Source of the DNA: Candidatus Aminicenantota bacterium
Lineage (GTDB): Bacteria; Acidobacteriota; Aminicenantia; UBA2199
Direction of reading: 5' to 3'
Assembly (NCBI GenBank): GCA_026393835.1
Contig: JAPKZK010000146.1
Location: 1-64,000 of the forward strand
DNA: 64,000 bases
Made by a program: the position numbers and the translations under genes. Positions 9,524-18,994 of this stretch are shown here, piece after piece (the first letter of the stretch is position 1; each line of letters begins with the position of its first letter). Below the pieces are notes generated by a model, which was not told the DNA's origin, made no database searches, and was given only the letters and a program-made list of their open reading frames with translations.

Positions 9524-9952
9524 ATGGCCCGTATTTCGCCCTGGTATCTATGGATACTGGGAACGGAATATGACCCGCTGTCCTCGGATGAATCCCTGAA
9601 AACGCAGGTGGAAGAATACCTGGGCCAGGAATACCGGGGTGAGCGGGCTCGGAAACGACCGGACCTGGTATTGGCCCGGGACAGTGGCCAGCGGTTCTTG
9701 CTGCTGGAATTGAAAAGGCCCGACCATATTTTAAACAGACAAGATGGAGCCCAAGCCCAGACTTCCGCCGATGAGTTAAATCAATACCTGCCCCAGGTAA
9801 AAATCGAAGTCGTGGTATTGGGAGGGAAAGTGGATGCGACGCTTTCTGCCCGGAACCAGGGCCAGGAGATCACGTATTTATCGTACCGGCAGGTGGTGAG
9901 CAATGCCAGGAAAAGCCTGGAGTGGCTGTTGGGGGATATGAAAAAAGCATGA
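9524..9952 (+). pseudogene. C-terminal nuclease fragment of a larger ATP-binding protein
   Basis: The 142-aa frame reads as the end of a much larger protein. It holds a PD-(D/E)XK core, RKRPDLVLARDSGQ then FLLLELKRPDH, and the tail YLPQ-VKIEVVVLGGKVDA seen at the C-terminus of long HATPase-containing proteins of prokaryotes. No ATPase part precedes it: the VapC stop is only 11 nt upstream and no RBS is seen. I take it for a remnant after deletion or toxin-antitoxin insertion, although translation from 9524 as a solo nuclease domain cannot be excluded. Confidence 0.6.
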
Positions 9953-9965
9953 AACAGGGATAAAT

Positions 9966-10125
9966 GTCATGAGGAAGCGAGGAAGCGAGGAAGCGCGGAA
10001 GTGCGGAGAAAGGCAGAAGATAAGAAACGAAGAAGAGAAGAAATAACTTCCTTTTAATCTGTGTAAATCTGTGTAATCTGTGGACAAAAAACTTCGTGGT
10101 AATTCGTGTAATTCGTGGACATTTT
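9966..10125. repeat. Low-complexity dispersed words
   Basis: Two repeat types follow each other: GAAGCGAGGAAGCG-type purine words (9970-10010), then the AATCTGTGTA and ATTCGTG words at about 10-nt steps (10056-10122), as in the composite repeat at 2223 but without the GCCCATACGTGG block. No gene is visible. Confidence 0.7.
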
Positions 10126-10148
10126 TTTATTTTTCAATATGTTTTTAA

Positions 10149-10177
10149 TTGATTTCTTTAAAAAAATGTGGTATAAA
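10149..10177 (+). promoter_or_regulatory. Promoter of AraC-type HTH gene
   Basis: TTGATT (10149-10154), 17-nt spacer ending TGTGG, TATAAA (10172-10177), an extended -10 form. The gene starts at 10222 after GAAAGGAG. Confidence 0.65.
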
Positions 10178-10221
10178 TCAATTTCAAGGTCTAAAAAAAA
10201 TCATGAAAGGAGAACAAGACA

Positions 10222-10602
10222 ATGAAAAAACGAAAACTTGGAATGATCATTTCTGATATTAGTGCGAAAATAAGCCTGGCCACACCCGAAGAACTGGCTA
10301 AATACAATGTAAATATCCTTGCCAGATCATATGGGCTTTCCGCGCCTAATCTTTGTCGTGCATTTCAAAAACGCATTCCTCTCAAGTTGGGGTGGTACCT
10401 GCGGTATCTCAAGCTCCGGGCTTTTGAAAAAATGATAAAAGAAAACCCGGACATGACTGTAAGTGCGGCGCTTAAAATACTGGACATCCGCAGCCAAAGT
10501 CACTTCGGTGAAATGTATAAGAAGCGCCGCAACATGACCCCGGGCGATCTGGCCGTAATATGCCAAATAGAACGGGAACAAGCGGAACGCTCGGCAACTT
10601 GA
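10222..10602 (+). CDS. Stand-alone AraC-type HTH protein
   Basis: A 126-aa protein made almost only of an AraC/XylS-like double helix-turn-helix. The first HTH is NVNILARSYGLSAPNLCRAF. The second spans MTVSAALKILDIRSQSHFGEMYKKRRNMTPGDL, the usual spot where AraC proteins carry GF-x3-SxFxRxFK. No sensor domain is present. It resembles in layout the longer regulators at 55808 and 56996, which suggests a local family of sensorless AraC regulators. Target unknown. Confidence 0.75.
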   Translation: MKKRKLGMIISDISAKISLATPEELAKYNVNILARSYGLSAPNLCRAFQKRIPLKLGWYLRYLKLRAFEKMIKENPDMTVSAALKILDIRSQSHFGEMYKKRRNMTPGDLAVICQIEREQAERSAT

Positions 10603-10697
10603 AACTATCGTTTTTTTAACCGCGTATTTTTTTGGAAATGCAGATCAGAACAGGATAAAAAGTGGGTTTTGGGGTATCTGCAACTTTTAATTACTAC

Positions 10698-10726
10698 TTG
10701 ACATCACCTGGGGGAGCCTTTAGAAT
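10698..10726 (+). promoter_or_regulatory. Strong promoter of 180-aa gene
   Basis: Consensus TTGACA (10698-10703), 17-nt spacer, TAGAAT (10721-10726). The leader of about 58 nt contains GCCGCGGCCGCGC, able to fold back, before GAGGTG and the ATG at 10791. Confidence 0.75.
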
Positions 10727-10790
10727 GGGGCTGTCATTTGCCGCGGCCGCGCGAATGATAAATATAAAAAAATTAAAAAAGAGGTGAATA

Positions 10791-11333
10791 ATGTCACTAG
10801 ATCAATTCAATTTAGTCGTAGCACCGGAAACCGAGGCCCAGGCCATCCAGGGTGTCAAGGATGCCGGCAGCCTTCTCGGTTTCCTCCAGGACATATCCCC
10901 GGATGACCGGAGAGGGTATGCCAAAATGTCGGTCAGCAAGCAGGATTTCATCGATAAGACCCTGATCCATGGGGAACAACATCCGAATATCCTGCCCCAA
11001 TACACCAATCTCGAATCTTTCCGGAATGGTGTGATGTTGATCAAGTGTTTGGAAAGAGTCCATGCGCAGGTAAAGCCTTTAAATGAGAAACTGCAGGATA
11101 CCATCATGTTGGCCCGGGCTGAAGTTTATGAAGTGGCCAGGGCGTTTTACAGCGCCGTTAAAGAAGCGGCCAGACATGGGGTCCCTGAAATGGAACATAT
11201 CCTCAAGGACCTTTCCTATCATTTTAGAAAAATTTCCGCTCCCCCCAAAACAGGGGAAGCCGGAAAAACCGCTAAAACCGCGAAAACCGCGAAAACCGGT
11301 AACACCGGTAACGCCGATGACGTCAATCAATAA
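10791..11333 (+). CDS. Helical protein of unknown function with KTAKTA tail
   Basis: The 180-aa product is cytoplasmic and mostly helical (residues 1-150), followed by a low-complexity tail, GKTAKTAKTAKTGNTGNA, encoded by 9-nt DNA repeats. I do not recognise the family; size and composition recall small helical-bundle proteins of unknown role found in several copies in Bacteroidetes- and Acidobacteria-like genomes. A consensus promoter, good Shine-Dalgarno (GAGGTG) and strong terminator make it a well-defined monocistronic unit, likely highly expressed. The basic repetitive tail might bind nucleic acid, but this is guesswork. Confidence 0.7.
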   Translation: MSLDQFNLVVAPETEAQAIQGVKDAGSLLGFLQDISPDDRRGYAKMSVSKQDFIDKTLIHGEQHPNILPQYTNLESFRNGVMLIKCLERVHAQVKPLNEKLQDTIMLARAEVYEVARAFYSAVKEAARHGVPEMEHILKDLSYHFRKISAPPKTGEAGKTAKTAKTAKTGNTGNADDVNQ

Positions 11334-11359
11334 CCGATTGGAACCGGCATCTCACCGTC

Positions 11360-11400
11360 GCCCCCCTCTTATCTTATTGGAGGGGGGCGGCCCCTTTATT
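11360..11400 (+). terminator. Rho-independent terminator
   Basis: GCCCCCCTC (11360-11368) pairs fully with GAGGGGGGC (11380-11388) across an 11-nt loop, followed by GGCCCC and TTTATTATTATTA. It lies 26 nt after the 180-aa gene. Confidence 0.8.
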
Positions 11401-11477
11401 ATTATTATCAAAAACGGGTCATCGATTAGCCCAGGAAATACGAGAACCGGTTGGCGAATTGAAACAAACCAATGCAA

Positions 11478-11880
11478 AAGGTAATCGATGCGGCAAAAAG
11501 GACAAACATCTCACCGAAAAAGATTAACCTATAACCAAAAAGGGTTAATGGATTGGCGACAAGGATAAATCAACCGAAAAAAAAGGTCATTGTTCACTGG
11601 AATAAGGTCATCATCGATGCAAATAAGGTCATCAATCACACCAATGGGGTCATCATCGACGCCCAAGAGACAAACATATAGCCTGTCAATGATCGATGAT
11701 TACCTTTCTTTCTCATCCGTTTGTCTTTCATGGATGGATGTTTACCCAATTTTATTGTATTTTTATCTTTTTCCAGTATATTTTTGTCTCTTTTTCTTAT
11801 GTGTTGATCTTATTAAGTTGGATGTTGATCTTATTTCGTTGGATTTTGATCTTATTTTTTGGATGTTGATCCTTTTTTGA
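11478..11880. repeat. Array B, 21-nt period, inverted halves
   Basis: From about 11480 to 11670 an AATAAGGTCATC-type unit recurs at 20-22 nt; GGTCA starts at 11585, 11606, 11627 and 11648. From 11804 to 11880 the reverse complement of a related unit (TTGATCTTATT) recurs at 11804, 11825, 11846 and 11866. The two halves therefore face each other across about 130 nt. Short open frames crossing the array are artefacts of its period. Confidence 0.8.
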
Positions 11881-12093
11881 AGTCGCCCTGTCCTTTTAGG
11901 TCGTCGATTTATCCTTTTTTGCTCATGGTCGTTCATCATGATGCGAGTTTCGCCCTGGGACCAGGAAAACTTTGCCAACAAAAGGCGGCGCACCAGGACG
12001 CCAGGGACTTTTTAATAATAACACCCCTTGGTGAACCTTTGTGCCTTGGCGCCTTTGTGGCTGTTTTCATGACAGGGGTAATGGAGGTAAAAA

Positions 12094-12507
12094 ATGCTTA
12101 ATAATGAAAATATTGGAAAACGGTTAAGGCAGGTGAGGGAGATTTTTAAATTCACGCAGCGCCGGATGGCAGAAGTTGTAAGGATACAGGAAAGCACATA
12201 TAAGAAGAATGAAAAAGGTTTACATCATCTCAATATTAACAGCCTGGATCAATTGCACGATGAATTGGGAGTCTCGGCCGAATGGCTATTATTCGAAAAC
12301 GGGCCGATTTATTGGAAAGATATCCGGGCAAAAGAAGATGAGAGCAAACAAGCCGGTCTTGCGACGAAAGATTTATTCACGGAGGAAGTGGAGGAGATGA
12401 TCGAAATGTTGAGACTGGTGCCCATGATTCGACATTCGGTCATGGGGCATTACCAGGATTGTAAAATCCGCTATAAGGACCTTATCGCGGAGTGTCTGCC
12501 CAAATAA
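12094..12507 (+). CDS. XRE-family transcriptional regulator
   Basis: A 137-aa regulator. Residues 7-62 form a Cro/C1-type HTH (IGKRLRQVREIFKFTQRRMAEVV, then YKKNEKGLHHLNINSL and LHDELGVSAEWLLF). The C-terminal 70 residues are helical and may mediate dimerisation. The start follows ATGGAGGT. It is monocistronic, lies just after a stretch matching the 1679-1712 GGCACGAAGGCACAAAGG repeat in reverse, and is followed by dispersed repeats. Such solitary XRE proteins usually control themselves or a neighbouring accessory gene. Confidence 0.82.
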   Translation: MLNNENIGKRLRQVREIFKFTQRRMAEVVRIQESTYKKNEKGLHHLNINSLDQLHDELGVSAEWLLFENGPIYWKDIRAKEDESKQAGLATKDLFTEEVEEMIEMLRLVPMIRHSVMGHYQDCKIRYKDLIAECLPK

Positions 12508-12524
12508 AAAACAGGCCCACCAAT

Positions 12525-12840
12525 TAAAACTCAGCCACGGACAGACACGGACGGTCACGGACTGAAAAACAAAAAACACGCCCACGAATTACTCGAATTT
12601 CCACGAATAAGAACAACACCTGTCCACGTATGGGCGATTACACAGATTTACACAGATTTAAATAAAGCACGAAGCACGCCTCACGAAGCACGAAATCCGA
12701 AACAAATTCAAATGACCAAAATTAAAATGACCAAAACAAAAACCATTGCCCATGGCAGCATATTGCTTTTGTTTGGAATTTTGAGCCTTTGAATTTGGGA
12801 TTTGTTTCGAATTTCGAATTTCGGATTTTCCTTTTCCCTT
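12525..12840. repeat. Composite dispersed repeat copy 2 and other words
   Basis: CACGGACAGACACGGAC words (12530-12560) are followed by an inverted copy of the 2223-2305 composite (12583-12660). Next come AAGCACGAAGCACG words (12665-12692) and TTTCGAATTTCGAATTTCGG words (12770-12835), which recur at 40081-40145 and 49720-49800. No gene is visible. Confidence 0.75.
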
Positions 12841-12907
12841 TCATCCTTCATCATTCATCATTCATCAATTAAAGTGAAATTCCCTGGATTCTCTCGATTC
12901 CCTGGCC

Positions 12908-12937
12908 TTGACATTCAGAATCGCTCTATAGTAAAAT
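12908..12937 (+). promoter_or_regulatory. Promoter of LRR gene
   Basis: TTGACA (12908-12913), 18-nt spacer, TAAAAT (12932-12937); start at 12965 after ACGGAGGAA. Confidence 0.6.
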
Positions 12938-12964
12938 AACATTGCCTTTAAACACGGAGGAAAC

Positions 12965-15355
12965 ATGAAGAAGGTTATTTTCTGCTTTTCAATTATTTTT
13001 GCGGCGCTATTATCAAATTTTATTTTTGGAGTAATTCCTGCTTCGGAGCGAGCGGCATTGATTGCATTGTACAATAGCACCAACGGGGATAGCTGGACCA
13101 ATAACAGCGGTTGGAAGCCCCCCCCCTTTGGATACCGATGGGTTTGCCATGCCGGGAACTGAAGGAAATTGGTGTGGGATTACTCTTTCAGGAGACAGCG
13201 TGAGTACTCTTGACTTGTCCGAAAATCAACTGAGTGGCAGTATTTCTTCTAAATTAGGAAATCTTAATAATTTGAGATACCTTTACCTGGATTACAACAA
13301 CTTGAGTGGCAGCATCCCTTCTCAATTAGGAAATCTCACTAATTTAATAGCCATGGGGCTTAGCAACAACCACCTGAGCGAAAGCATCCCTTCTCAATTA
13401 GGCAATCTGAGAAATTTGCAACGTCTTTACCTGGACAATAACCACCTGAGCGGCATTATCCCTTCAAGTTTTACAGAATTAGTAAGCATATTAACCATGG
13501 GGAGCTTTGAAATTGGCTATAATTGCCTTTCTGCATCCGATCCAGAGCTTATAGCCTGGCTCAACGACAATGACCCGGATTGGGAAGATCATCAAGATCA
13601 ATGCGCCGTTCCCAACACTCCAACGGTAACAACCAATTCCGTGTCTTCAATCAAGTTGAATAGTGCTGTTTGCGGTGGTAATGTCACCTCAGATGGCGGC
13701 GCATCCGTAACCGCCAGGGGCGTCTGCTGGAATACGGCCGTCAATCCCACGACAAGTAATTCAAAAACCACCGATGGAACCGGTTCGGGAAGTTTTACCA
13801 GTGGCATTACCGGGTTGACCGCGGGCGTAACGTATTATGTCCGGGCCTATGCTGCCAACAGCATAGGAACTTCTTACGGATCCGCCATGAGTTTTACTAC
13901 TCTTCCCCCCGAACCTCCTGTAATCGGTTTAAGCCGCAAAACCTTAAATTTTGGCGCACTAACTTCAGGAGCTGTTACCGGCGCCCAAACAGTACTGATT
14001 AGCAATAACGGCGGCGGAACATTGAACTGGAGCGCTTCCGGAAATGTCTCGCGGCTCTATATCAACCCATCTTCAGGAACCGGCGATTCGGTTCCGGCGG
14101 TATCGGTCAATCCCTTTGGTTTAACCGCCGGCAGCTATTCCGGGACCATCTCCATCACCGATCTCAATGCCACCAATTCTCCGCAAGCCATTTCCGTCCA
14201 ACTGCAAATCTACAACCCGGGAACCACCGCAGTTCCTTTCGGTGACTTTTCAACCCCGGTGGAGGGTTCCTCCACCTACAACAGCGTCCCGGTTACCGGA
14301 TGGGCTATTGACGATATCGGGGTTGCTAGCGTTAAAATATATAACGGGGAATCCTATATTGCGATGCCGTATTTGTGGAGGGCGCCCGCCCGGATGTAGA
14401 GACGGCATATCCTAACTATCCCAATAATTATAAGGCCGGGTGGGGGTATATGCTTTTAACTCACTTTTTACCGGATGGAGGAAATGGAACTTACACACAG
14501 ATCGCAATGGCGACCGATATGGAAGGAAACGAGGTCACATTGGGTTCCAAAACCATTACTGCCGATAATGCCCATGCCGTCAAACCCTTTGGCGCCATCG
14601 ACACTCCGACGCAAGGCGGAACCGCATCGGGAAAAAATTTCGTAAATTACGGCTGGGCATTAACTCCTCAACCCAACATGATCCCGGTGGACGGTTCCAC
14701 GATTAATGTCGTTATCGATGGGGTGGTTAAAGGGCATCCCATATATAATGGTTTCCGTTCCGACATTGCGACCCTATTTCCCGGGTACGCCAATACCAAT
14801 GGGGCCATAGGTTATTATTATATCGATACCACGAAATTAGCAAACGGCGTTCACACCATTGCCTGGACGGTATCAGACTCCGGTGGAAATAACGATGGCA
14901 TCGGGAGCCGGTATTTTACAGTCATAAATACCGAGGCCGGCGATCAAGCATTGGAGGTCAGGGGTCAGGGATCAGGGGTTAGTGATGAACGTAGGGGCGA
15001 ACCCCCGTGTTCGCCCGTCTTTGACCCGTGTTCGCCCGTTTTTGATCCGTATTCGCGCTCCCTCGCCTTTGATGAAATAATAACCGTTGAAATCAAAGAA
15101 CTTGAACGTGTGGAAATAAATCTTCCCGGCCCAGGGGTTGCACCCCAGGCTATTTGGTATGAAGGATATTTAGTCGTTGGCGACCGATTAAGAGAATTAC
15201 CCATCGGCTCGGCCCTTGCTAAAGAGAGGGGAGTTTTTTATTGGCAGCCCGGTCCCGGTTTTGTCGGCGAGTACCGCCTTGTATTTATCGAAAAAGATAA
15301 TGATGGACAACTCACAAGGAAGAACATCGTTGTGAATATAAAACCTCGACATTAA
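12965..15355 (+). pseudogene. Secreted leucine-rich-repeat protein, frameshifted twice
   Basis: Joining three frames restores one protein of about 795 aa. In order: signal peptide (MKKVIFCFSIIFAALLSNF); an N-cap ALYNSTNGDSWTNNSGW; three to four plant-type LRRs (LSGSIPSQLGNLTNL); an Fn3-like segment (residues ~200-275); a viral/Ig-like segment with FGALTSGAVTGAQTV; and C-terminal Ig-like domains. The first shift is at a run of nine C (about 13118-13126), the second near 14381, where TATTTG probably stood for TATTTTG. Both are homopolymer indels, so the gene may be genuinely broken, phase-variable at the C tract, or a sequencing error. A GTGTTCGCCCG repeat (about 14990-15060) has been absorbed in frame. 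The product would be exported and surface- or matrix-associated. Confidence 0.75.
14988..15060. repeat. GTAGGGGCGAAC/GTGTTCGCCC element inside coding sequence
   Basis: A palindromic element followed by repeats of GTGTTCGCCCGT-type words sits inside the open frame, translated as a Pro/Cys/Ser-rich stretch (CSPVFDPCSPVFDP). It lies between two folded parts of the LRR protein, where a linker is tolerated. Confidence 0.65.
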
Positions 15356-15374
15356 TCCTGATGAAAAGAACGGG

Positions 15375-15540
15375 GCCACAGATTACTCAGATTTTCACTG
15401 ATTTTTTTTATTAATCTGTGTTAATCAGTGTAAATCAGTGGACCCCCTCTTTTTCTCTGTGTTCGTCACCAGTCTGTGGCTTCATTTTTTCGTAGGCGTA
15501 GGCCCCCGCGCCTACCCCGAAACACTTTTTCAATTCAATT
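15375..15540. repeat. Dispersed words and hairpin after LRR gene
   Basis: CAGATTACTCAGATTTTCACTGATT and AATCTGTGTTAATCAGTG words form an imperfect inverted repeat (15377-15443). GTAGGCGTAGG...CGCCTAC (about 15493-15516) is a second one. They may act as a terminator for the LRR transcript; no gene is visible. Confidence 0.55.
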
Positions 15541-15568
15541 TGATTTTTAAGACAATTATTGGTAAAAT
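15540..15568 (+). promoter_or_regulatory. Promoter of AlbA_2/HATPase gene
   Basis: TTGATT (15540-15545), 17-nt spacer, TAAAAT (15563-15568) preceded by TGG (extended -10). Start at 15602 after GAGGTTT. Confidence 0.7.
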
Positions 15569-15601
15569 GACTACGATTATGAATAATCGAGGTTTATTGA
15601 A

Positions 15602-17059
15602 ATGATAGAAACAGGTTTGAAGAACTTAATCGATGAATTACGGGCATTACCCTCAGAAACGGAGTGGGTCGAATTCAAAGAGAACAAATTCGACCCGGAT
15701 GAAATCGGGGAATATATTTCAGCTCTTTCAAACTCAGCCTGCTTGCATGATAAACCGAAAGCTTACCTGGTTTTTGGTCTTACAGATAAAGACCACCGAG
15801 TGGTTGGTACCTCAGTGAATTTAAAGACGAAAAAAATCGGCAATGAAGAGTATGAAAATTGGTTGGCCAGGATGTTGTCGCCTAACGTCGATTTCAAAAT
15901 GGTCGAATTCTTTTATGAAGAATATCCCCTCTTCATTGTTATTGTCGATCCGGCTCAAAATCAACCCATCCGATTTAAAGGAGTCGCCTTCATCAGGATC
16001 GGTTCCTATAAAAGAAAGCTCGCGGATTTCCCGGAAAAGGAAAGAAAATTATGGGGCAAAACGAATCCACCGGTATTCGAAACAGAATTGGCCCTGAAAG
16101 ATGTAAAGGATGTCGATGTGTTAAATATCCTGGATATCCCTTCATATTTGAAGATATTTAATCTTAACTTCCCTTCCAGTAAAAAAGCAATCCTGGATAA
16201 ACTCTGTGAGGAAAAGATAATTCAAAAATCCAAAAACAGCAGCTACCATATCACTAACCTTGGCGCCATTCTTTTCGCCGAAGATTTAAACGTATTTGAA
16301 AATCTTTCCAGGAAAGCGATTCGAATTATTTTTTATAAAGGGAAAAACAGACTGGAAACAATTAAAGAACAAATCATAAAAAAAGGATACGCCTCCGGTT
16401 TTGTGGGGATGATCGAATACATAAACGATCGCTTGCCTGCCAATGAAGAAATGGGGATTGCCCTTCGAAAAGAAGTAAAAATGTATCCTGAATCGGCTAT
16501 CCGCGAGTTAGTTGCCAATGCCTTGATTCACCAGGATTTCAGTATCAAAGGCACAGGACCTATGATCGAAATATTCAGCGATCGAATCGAAATTAGCAAC
16601 CCGGGTAAGCCGCTAATCGACATACTTCGCTTTATCGACCACCTTCCACAGTCACGAAATGAAAAACTCGCTTCCCTGATGCGCAGGATGAATATATGCG
16701 AAGAACGCGGCAGCGGCATCGATAAAGTAATCGATTCCATCGAATCCTTCCAACTTCCTGCCCCGGATTTTATCGGCGACCAAAATTTCCTGAAAGTCAT
16801 TGTCTATGGACCAAAAACACTGAAACAAATGGATAAAAAAGATAAAGTCAGGGCATGCTACCAACACTGCGCTCTTAAATTCGTTTCAGGCGATTATATG
16901 ACCAATAAAACATTAAGAGATCGTTTCAAAATATCCGAAAACAATTATACCAGCGCTTCAAAGATTATCTCCGATACCATCGAGGCCGGTTTAATAAAAG
17001 ACTACGACCAGGAAAGCACATCGAAGAAATTTGCGAAATATATCCCCTTCTGGGCATAG
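15602..17059 (+). CDS. Schlafen-AlbA_2 / HATPase_c_4 protein
   Basis: A 485-aa protein of the group often annotated as RecG-like ATP-dependent helicase, though it is no helicase. Residues 10-150 form the AlbA_2 (Schlafen-type) domain, with EWVEFKENKFDP and ALSNSACL-x(8)-YLVFGLTD. A winged helix follows (about 175-230). The GHKL-like C-terminal part has RELVANALIHQDFSIKG, IEISNPGKPL and CEERGSGIDKVI. A final winged helix covers about 400-480. Such proteins are thought to be nucleic-acid-linked regulators and are common in accessory and conflict islands. Monocistronic with its own promoter. Confidence 0.87.
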   Translation: MIETGLKNLIDELRALPSETEWVEFKENKFDPDEIGEYISALSNSACLHDKPKAYLVFGLTDKDHRVVGTSVNLKTKKIGNEEYENWLARMLSPNVDFKMVEFFYEEYPLFIVIVDPAQNQPIRFKGVAFIRIGSYKRKLADFPEKERKLWGKTNPPVFETELALKDVKDVDVLNILDIPSYLKIFNLNFPSSKKAILDKLCEEKIIQKSKNSSYHITNLGAILFAEDLNVFENLSRKAIRIIFYKGKNRLETIKEQIIKKGYASGFVGMIEYINDRLPANEEMGIALRKEVKMYPESAIRELVANALIHQDFSIKGTGPMIEIFSDRIEISNPGKPLIDILRFIDHLPQSRNEKLASLMRRMNICEERGSGIDKVIDSIESFQLPAPDFIGDQNFLKVIVYGPKTLKQMDKKDKVRACYQHCALKFVSGDYMTNKTLRDRFKISENNYTSASKIISDTIEAGLIKDYDQESTSKKFAKYIPFWA

Positions 17060-17233
17060 CTTTTTAAACCGGAAACACCGGTCTGGAAGCCCACAAAGAT
17101 GAGAAGCCTACCCCGAATCAACGACCTGGCTGTCTGCCCCAAATCAACTTGCACATGAAAACTTATTAACCACCAATTACGTAAAATGTAAAATAGCAAA
17201 TCACTCATTCAACGAAAGATAAGGAGAAAACAT

Positions 17234-18874
17234 ATGCTGAAATTGACTGTGAGCATCGCAGCCCTTATATTCATGCACTATTACAGCTATAAAAAAATTT
17301 CTACCGGCTTCGACCTATCCCATCAGTGGAATGTAGTTTTCAAAATATTCCTGGTTTTCGCCGGGGGACTTTATTTTACAACACAATTTATTCACTTTAT
17401 GTTTTCCATCCCCATGCATCACATATATATCGTTTACCCCCTGGTTTACGGCGGATTCCTCTGGATATTGGCGCTCCCTACCCTATGCGCCCTGTGTTTC
17501 CTGGAAACCGGCTTATCCATGGCCTTCCCTACCATGACCCGCCGGTGGTTAAGAAGTATCCCCGTCATTTTTGCCCTCCGCCTCTTCTTCCTTTCAAGGG
17601 CCTTTCCATATGGAAAAGACATCCCCGCCTACCATGAAATTTCCAGGGGCGCCATCGTTTTTACAATTTATTTGTCCGCTGCGGTACTCCTATATAATAT
17701 CAGTACCGGTACATTACAACTATCCGGCAAAAAAAAAGGCGGCCTGATTATTATTTTCAGCGCCGGACCAGTCCTGACCTTTTTTGGCCTCGAAGTCGCC
17801 GCCATTTCCTTGCTATTCGGGTTCTATGCCGTAGTTTATGCCCGTGTGTCTTCCGGCCTGGAACTATCGGGAAAAACCAAACGCATCATACTCGCTGTCA
17901 TGTGCGTGGGAATTATCATTAGTTTACCCCAGATGCTGTGGTGGGGAAACGGCCTGGGAATTCGGCTCCTCTACACCATCGGCGGGGCATGGTACGGCTT
18001 GATCATTATGGCCGTAACTTTGTTCCTACTGGAAAGCGGCGTCGCATTTATTTTCCCTTCACATCCCCGGCGGCGCGTCATCATCGTACTGGCGCTCCTG
18101 GTCCTGGTTTCCGGTTACGGTATATATAACGGACTCAGGGTCCCCATAGTAAAAGAAATAATAATACCCATAAAAAAATTACCGCCCGGGGCCCCGGATT
18201 TTACCATTGTCCAATGGTCCGATATCCACCTGGGGGACCTGGTTTCACCGCGATGGTTCAAGGAAACCGTGACAAAAACCAATAACTTAAAACCCGACCT
18301 GGTAGTCATTACCGGCGACATAATCGATAATGGATTTGAAAAAGAATATATCCAACACTTAAAACAACTAAAAACAAAATACGGTATCCTGGCCGTGACA
18401 GGAAACCATGAATATTATTTCAATAGGTTGAACATATTTCTTAAAACTGCCGGGGAAGCAAATATCCGGGTGCTGCGCAACGAATTCGTCGCCCTTTCCA
18501 ACGGCATACAAATCGCCGGGATAAATGATCCCACGGCACAGGAATTTGAAGACGCGCCGCCTTCAATGGCAGGGGCGCTGAAAAATAGCGACCCCCAAAA
18601 ACCCATCATCCTCCTGTCCCATCGGGCGAATTTTTTCAAGGAAGCAGCGCGCCAGGGCGTCGATTTACAACTCTCCGGTCATAATCATGTCGGCCAACTT
18701 CCCATCCTGGACCTTTTTATTTACCTCACATTAAACCATCCTTACGGCCTTTACCGGGAAGGGGATGCATATCTTTACACCTCCTGCGGAACCGGCTCCT
18801 GGGCCATTCCGATGCGCATCCTAACCGGCGGTGAAATCACTAAAATTACCTTGAAAAAGGAGCAAAAGGAATAA
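17234..18874 (+). CDS. Membrane-anchored metallophosphoesterase (YkuE-like)
   Basis: The 546-aa protein has about nine to ten hydrophobic helices in residues 1-305, then a calcineurin-like phosphoesterase domain. The metal-binding motifs are in order: WSDIHLGD (about 325), VITGDIID (about 353), VTGNHEYY (about 383), ILLSHRANFF (about 455) and LSGHNHVGQ (about 477). This layout matches the YkuE/YaeI group, some of which cleave UDP-sugars or lipids at the membrane; the substrate here is unknown. AAGGAG precedes the ATG. Confidence 0.88.
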   Translation: MLKLTVSIAALIFMHYYSYKKISTGFDLSHQWNVVFKIFLVFAGGLYFTTQFIHFMFSIPMHHIYIVYPLVYGGFLWILALPTLCALCFLETGLSMAFPTMTRRWLRSIPVIFALRLFFLSRAFPYGKDIPAYHEISRGAIVFTIYLSAAVLLYNISTGTLQLSGKKKGGLIIIFSAGPVLTFFGLEVAAISLLFGFYAVVYARVSSGLELSGKTKRIILAVMCVGIIISLPQMLWWGNGLGIRLLYTIGGAWYGLIIMAVTLFLLESGVAFIFPSHPRRRVIIVLALLVLVSGYGIYNGLRVPIVKEIIIPIKKLPPGAPDFTIVQWSDIHLGDLVSPRWFKETVTKTNNLKPDLVVITGDIIDNGFEKEYIQHLKQLKTKYGILAVTGNHEYYFNRLNIFLKTAGEANIRVLRNEFVALSNGIQIAGINDPTAQEFEDAPPSMAGALKNSDPQKPIILLSHRANFFKEAARQGVDLQLSGHNHVGQLPILDLFIYLTLNHPYGLYREGDAYLYTSCGTGSWAIPMRILTGGEITKITLKKEQKE

Positions 18875-18932
18875 TATTCCCCCACCCCTAAACTTTTTTA
18901 TTATATTTTTTAAATTTATTTGCATAAAAATA

Positions 18933-18961
18933 TTGATATTCTTATTAATCTATGATAAAGT
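18933..18961 (+). promoter_or_regulatory. Promoter of 192-aa paralogue
   Basis: TTGATA (18933-18938), 17-nt spacer, TAAAGT (18956-18961). The -35 and spacer length match the promoter of the second paralogue at 19718. Confidence 0.6.
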
Positions 18962-18994
18962 ACAGTACTAAATTAAAACAAGGAGGCAAGTAAC

